Shown here: positions 58,662-64,000 of the stretch, in pieces | How positions within the stretch are numbered: the stretch's first letter is position 1 | Layout of the letters: every line of letters begins with the position of its first letter | Source of the DNA: Pinus tabuliformis | Taxonomy: Eukaryota; Streptophyta; Pinopsida; Pinales; Pinaceae | Assembly: GCA_031772625.1 (NCBI GenBank) | Contig: CM062820.1 | Location: forward strand, 319,322,545 to 319,386,544 | Direction: 5' to 3' | Length of the DNA: 64,000 nucleotides | Program-made: the position numbers and the translations under genes | The notes under the pieces: generated by a model | Database searches by the model: none | Told to the model about the DNA's origin: nothing | What the model saw: the letters and a program-made list of their open reading frames with translations, nothing else

Positions 58662-59590
58662 AATTCACAAAACCATTAAAATTAATAAAGAAAAAACAAT
58701 TAGGAAATTCATTTTCATTAGTTATAAATTTTTTTCTTATTTTTGTCATTTTAGTTTTATTTATTTTTAATTTTTAATTTTCTATTTTACAAATTGATTA
58801 GTATTCACATATATTATTATAATATTTAGTAATATATTATTATAATATATATTGAATATAATATTAAGATAATATTATATATTTTATATTATTATCTTTT
58901 TTTAGATTAATTGACAACTCACTAGTCTTATACTCATGTGACACGGTGTCGATTGCTAACACTATGAAAACCTTAAGTGCATATTTATGCCCCTTTCGCA
59001 CCCAGTAAGTCCAAGGATTTGAATAGTAAAACTCCACTCATATAATACTTCATTTACATGGTCATAGTCACTTCAACTACATCAATGCTACATTATATTA
59101 TATATTTAGTAATAATTAATTAAGTATATAATAAAATATATATAACTATTAATAATTAGCATATACTTTATTAGTATATTAGTATATTATTATATTATTA
59201 TATTATAATATATATTTGTAATATAGTTTTATTATAATTAACATTTTATTTTTATTTACTTAATAATATGTAGATATAATTAATATTATTTTATATATAA
59301 TGATAATACTAGCATATAATATTTCAATTATTTCTATTATTCATAACTGTATATATGTATCATTTCATATTTAGAGTAACAATCCCTCGCTTTATAACCT
59401 TTGTCAAAGCCCTTACTGAAACCCTAGGTACGTTTTCAACATTACCAACCCAAAGGGGGCTCCCCCCTTTTACCAAATGATGTAGTTCCCTTCTATGCCC
59501 TTGTAGGTTCTCTCTCCACAAAGACTTGAACCAAGGAAGCTCATACAAGATTTTTTATGAAGGTGGAAACTATAACCTTGGTAACTCTTA
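58660..59590. other. AT-rich DNA, no gene seen
   Basis: Mostly A/T with many TATTATTATA stretches. The last 200 bp (from about 59380) may already belong to the LINE-D relic. Confidence 0.6.
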
Positions 59591-59603
59591 CAACATAGTT
59601 TAG

Positions 59604-60480
59604 GTGAACCACTCTAGCATTTCGAATTGGGCCCTAGTGGGAAAATTCACAGGAATGTGGCTATCACCAAGATCCATGGAGAAATTGTTGGAGAAGTCAT
59701 GGAAACATCTGATCAAAGGAAATATTGGAATGTATGCATGTGGGAATGGGTTTTTCACCTTCATGTTTGAATTAAAGGAAGACAAAGACAAAACCTCCCA
59801 GAATGAACCATACTTCTTTGGAGCCTAGGATATGTATATGAAGAAATGGTCACTTGATTTTGATCCAAATGAATATATTCCAAACACGATACCACTTTGG
59901 GTCAAACTTCCATGGCTTCCACTCTCATGTTGGAGTAATGATATCTGCGAGAAATAAGCAATAGTTGGGGGAAGTATTTGGATAGGGTTGAACACAAAGG
60001 CTCTCAATTTGCATGTGAAAATATATATGGAGAAGTATATATTGAGAAAGGGTTACCTCCAAAACTAAATCTCAAACAGGAAGATTAGATCCATTATCAA
60101 ATTCTTGACTATTAGTAATTTCCCTTTAAATTCAGAATATGCCATGACTATGGTAATTTGGAAAGTGATTCTAAGAAAGCTCAAGCAAACAAATTGGAGG
60201 AGACAACAACAGAGCAAGAGGAGTGGTGGAAAACCAAAAATAAAGGGGAAAAAGAGGTAAAGAAACACAAATAAACCCCATTCATCACAAGGAAGAAATA
60301 TGGCCTCTAATTTAGCAAACCATTTTGAGGCCTTGCAATCTCAAGAAGAGAGTGACAAGGAGGAACAAATAAAAACAAAAGGAAAGGGGTTGTTGAAGAG
60401 GAAAATATTAAAATTTAAGGAGAAGAAGGGGAAACAAAGGAACTTGAGATAGTTGAAGAAATATATCCATAAGGAGACAT
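59604..60480 (+). pseudogene. LINE-D relic: ORF1 (DUF4283) only
   Basis: Plus strand: WALVGKFTGMW, GFFTFMFELKEDKDK, EPYFFGA-stop, then IPLWVKLPWLPLSCW in the same frame. This is the DUF4283 layout also seen in LINE-B ORF1 (FEGGPYFY, VWVRLYSLP). A lysine/glutamate-rich tail follows (60180-60480). Several stops. No endonuclease or RT is visible downstream, so it is either 3'-deleted or too decayed. Confidence 0.7.
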
Positions 60481-60499
60481 CTAAACCTTAATTCTAGTA

Positions 60500-62739
60500 T
60501 AGAATTCAACTCCATAGGATGTTAAAGGAAGCCCAATAGCAAAATTAGGAAACAAAATTAGAGGGACCCCAAAGAAACCAAAGGAGAAAAAATGGGATAC
60601 ATGAAGAATTATGACAAGGAATAAGGCCCAAACCCTAAACTAGACTAATGAGATCAACAACCAACAAACTAAAAGCACTCAGAAAAAGAAAGGAAGGCTT
60701 GAAAAAAAAGGCAACCTCGGAACTTGAAGTAGAAAAAAAAAGAAATTAGGAAACTAGTAGGTAATTACTGACATTATCAAGCCAATACCACTCAATGATT
60801 AGGATGAAACAGAAAAGGTAGGAGGTAAAACACAAAACCCCCTTAAAAAATGAAGAAAATATTTTCATGGAAAATAATGTATATTAGAGGGGATATTATG
60901 GGGTACAGAGGGAGGTACCCAAGGGAATAATGTAATAATGTGATGGGCCATATTTAATAAATAAAGTGGTTAACCCACATCATATAAGGGACCACAAGTA
61001 GCTAGGAATAATGTGATAAGTGCATTGTATTAGATGAAACCTATATAGAGGCTAGAGACTCCCCATTGACAGATGTCGAAGTTTTTTGTATTGGCAAGTA
61101 TATGGCTTATTGTGATGTCCCCAGAAAATTGTAATTATTTTATTTAGTGTAGTAAAAGAAAAAAAACTGGATATTATTGTTATTATTTGAGTTAAGCATT
61201 TAAATTTGATAATTATAAATGAAACAATTAGAGTGTTTAAAATATTGTAACTCTTTCATATCAATAAATTGGGATAGGTAGTTACCTAACCCTAACTACC
61301 TCCCTAATTATGAATTAGCTAAGAAGGAATTAAGAGGGTAATTTTTGAGTACCACAGAGAAGTAAGAGGAGAGAGGGAGAGAATTTTTAATGTATTGAAA
61401 TGTAAAACGGTTGGAAGCTAAGTCTGGTGATGACTAGATAGTTGTGGACACTGTGACTGAAGTCTTGCAAGAAGACATAAATCTTGTGAGCAAAGCCCGG
61501 GGGTAGGCTTGGACCTAAAGGAAAGTCTCAGGGTTGGGAGGATAAAGTCTGTTGAATTATAGTTGTGACATCAATGGTTGTTGGTCATAAAGACTGTGTA
61601 CAGGTAAGTACAGTAGATCACTGTAATTATTTTTGTTATCATACTGTAGAGTAAATGACAATGAATGGAAGAATAGTAGCTCTGGAAATCTGTTAAAAAT
61701 GTAAGTTTTAGTTATAAGACTGTATAGTAAAGGACAGATAATGGAATCAATAGTAGTTTATGAATTCTATTGAATATGTAAAATATAGACTCTAGCATAT
61801 ACTGGGGTTTTTGCACACATTATATGCATTTACAAAAAAACAAGGATTAAAACCTTGTGATCATGTAACAAGAAGTCCACCGATAACTGAATGAAAATAA
61901 GTAACATAGGAATTTTGAAAGGAAGGAATTTTCAGTTAGATTTTACTTAGAATAAGGGACTGGTAAAACAATAGTAACCAATAAGGAAACATAAACAATT
62001 TGGACAAGAGGTAAAATTTAAATAACTGTTCTAGTTAAGAAGTATGGTATCAGTCAAGAAAAGTGATCATCTGGACCAAGCCCCATACCCTAAAACTCTG
62101 AGAGCACTGAAGAAAAGCTAAATGGACAAGCATAATAATAAAGAACCATTTTATACTTGCGGAAGTTCTCCTCTCAATAAGCGAAATACCAAATAACTAT
62201 AAGAAACTATGAAATCCAAAAAATAGTGAACGTTAAAATGGAATGTCAAATCCCTAAGGTTGGGAGAACTCATGTAGAACTAGAGCAAGAACCAAACCCC
62301 TTGATCTTGACCCCTAAGAAATAAATGTATAATGCCAAATATAAATTTACAGAAATCTTGTTCTTAAAATCAAAAGACAATTCCGAAGGAGAACATATTC
62401 TAAAATCCAGTTTAAGAAAGAACCACAAAATCTCTTATATGTTGTTAAAATGAAAATCAACAGCGATTGAAAATATAGAAAATTGTAATAGGACTAACAT
62501 TTAATATGTGAAGAGCTCAAATGAATGGTAAAACTGTTTGAAAATTTGAATATCATTATCTAATCCAATATATTATAATCAAAAGATGGAACAATTGAAT
62601 AATAATAGAGCATAGGAAAAAAATTCACATTAAAAAGATCTATGGAATCACATGGCGTACGAGTAATATTCGGATAACGGGTTGATACCCTCCTCTAGAT
62701 AACCGCAAGGGTTTATCATTGAAGCACAAAATGTAAAAA
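60500..62739. other. No clear gene; possible old LTR start near 61113
   Basis: Purine-rich decayed DNA to about 60860, probably LINE-D tail, then AT-rich sequence. TGTGATGTCCCC at 61113 looks like the start of some plant gypsy-type LTRs, but no matching second copy, end or target duplication is visible. Confidence 0.4.
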
Positions 62740-64000
62740 TGTTGGCATTATGATACATGTGTTGTCCTTGATGTCAACTCACTCAGATGACAAATCATAG
62801 TGTAGCAGGTCAAGAGCAAAGAAAGAGAGAGGTATACATAGGTTCACCTTGACAATGTAGCGTATACATGTAGGTTAACAAACCAAAAGGAGCGTATAAC
62901 GTACACACACAATTTCACAGAAGGAAAGGCGCGTACATGTTGGAAAACTAAGTTTTGGTCTGTGGTATTTGGTCCATGGTATTTTGATCCATGGTATTGG
63001 TCCAAGGTATCTGGTCCAAAGTATTGACCCCAGGTATTTGGTCCAAGGTATTGGTCCGAAGTGGTTTTGGACCATGGTATTGAGAAAGGCCTAAAACTGT
63101 ATAAGGAGGAGAAGATCATTAGGCCAAGATGCACAAGTGTGCAAGGCTTGAATATCTGATGAAGTGTGAGATTCAGTTGCAAGTTATGGGTGTGTAAAGC
63201 TTTGCTTGATCTGAACCAAGGATGCACCTATGTGGATGACGATGAATGACGGATCAGGATCTTAAGGGTTGGAATGTATTGTGGTTTGATCATTAATAGA
63301 CTAGATCTGATTTACTGATGCACGATTGTTATATAAATCTTATGATATGGGTATGATTGATGTCTAGAATAGCTGCAAAGTTATGAGTTAATATTTGCAG
63401 ATCTGTACGCAGGTTCTCTTTGATAAAATCGCATATACACACTGGTTTGGTTCATTAGAGTCACGTATACATTATGAAATGTGATATCTGAATTTACAGT
63501 TGGTTTTAGTGGGTGTTGCATATTTCTGGGTTTGGCTCTGTGTTCTAGTGACTGTGTTTTGATGACAATATTCTGAATGTTTAGTGGTGATTGATTTTGA
63601 GCTTCAATGTTGTTGATGGTTCCAGTATGAAAATTGGATGAAACATGGCGTTCATCTATTGGTGTTGTGTTCCAGGAGTATCCAGTTTGAAAATTTATCA
63701 AACGTGGTCCCTGGAAGAAGGGTGAAGGTTGTAGCTTTCTGTAGGCCGGCACCTGCGTACTAGTAAATATATCGGCTAGTACAAGAGCCAGGGGGTTGTA
63801 GCTCCCTTCCAGTAGTAGCTGGAGAATGAGAGAAGGTTGTAGCCTTCTGCAGGTGGGTGCCTATGCATTGGTACGAGTCTGCATCGGTACAAGATTGTAA
63901 ATAGGTTTTTCTTATATTAAAGGAAGACAGTAACAGCTAGTTTTTGTCCTGCGTTGGGTTTCCACCTTACATCATGGTGTTCATGTGTGTTTATTATGTG
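62740..64000 (+). repeat. Probable LTR, running off the window end
   Basis: Begins TGTTGGCATTATGATAC at 62740 after an AT-rich flank. Near the right edge are a TATA-like TATATTAAAGG (63915) and GTCCTGCGTTGGGTTTCCAC (63946), the kind of R/U5 sequence found in many plant copia LTRs. At least 1.26 kb long; the internal region would lie beyond the window. Not proven without the other LTR. An imperfect repeat of AGGTTGTAGC-TTCTG-AGG occurs near 63725 and 63834. Confidence 0.55.
62954..63084. repeat. Minisatellite of a ~14-16-bp unit inside the putative LTR
   Basis: About eight variants of TGGTCCAAGGTATT in a row, some with palindromic CCATGG. It falls in the U3-like part of the LTR. Confidence 0.85.

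Noticed and set aside
63381-63752. 123-codon minus-strand open frame
   Set aside because: Inside the putative LTR with no family signature; more likely LTR sequence.

Overview
The window looks like a nuclear segment of a large, repeat-rich seed-plant genome. Intergenic DNA is AT-rich. Plant Ty1/copia elements use an initiator-methionine tRNA primer site. There are several L1-type plant LINEs (zinc-knuckle ORF1 plus endonuclease/RT/RNase H ORF2) and relics of plant-specific genes (an IQD calmodulin-binding protein and an ABA2/secoisolariciresinol-type SDR). One intact host gene in 64 kb fits a gymnosperm-like genome, but that is inference; I cannot name the species.

1-12 kb: minus-strand exon-like blocks near 10.0, 9.8, 2.4-2.0 and 1.9-1.77 kb join in consistent splice phase. 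They look like one decayed, unrecognised host gene whose intron carries a nearly intact 6.4-kb copia element (Copia-1, 2440-8824, 5-bp target duplication) placed just before a splice acceptor. 12-17 kb: an old copia relic (Copia-3, minus strand) is split by a 1.96-kb non-autonomous Mutator-like element with a perfect 9-bp target duplication.

17.9-22.4 kb: an apparently intact two-exon SDR gene (plus strand, TATA box at 17.92 kb, 286 aa). A broken inverted copy of its 3' end lies at 22.1-22.4 kb, and a homologous first exon lies alone on the minus strand at 34.7 kb. Between them are Copia-2 (22866-29177, decayed, no visible target duplication) and scrambled minus-strand IQD relics at 30.2-31.9 kb.

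35.8-51.0 kb: a long palindrome of roughly 1.7 kb (arms about 0.85 kb) whose left half was opened by two full-length but decayed minus-strand LINEs, A (36.54-43.2 kb) and B (43.24-49.96 kb). 51.5-58.5 kb: LINE-C, full-length on the plus strand, with both ORFs open, overlapping by 4 nt (ATGA), and a 15-bp target duplication. It is the only autonomous-looking element here. LINE-C and LINE-A share two small 3'-UTR hairpins with a CCTGCG loop. 59-64 kb: a LINE ORF1 relic (LINE-D), AT-rich DNA, and the start of an LTR (62740 to the window end) containing a short GGTCCAAGGTATT-type tandem array.
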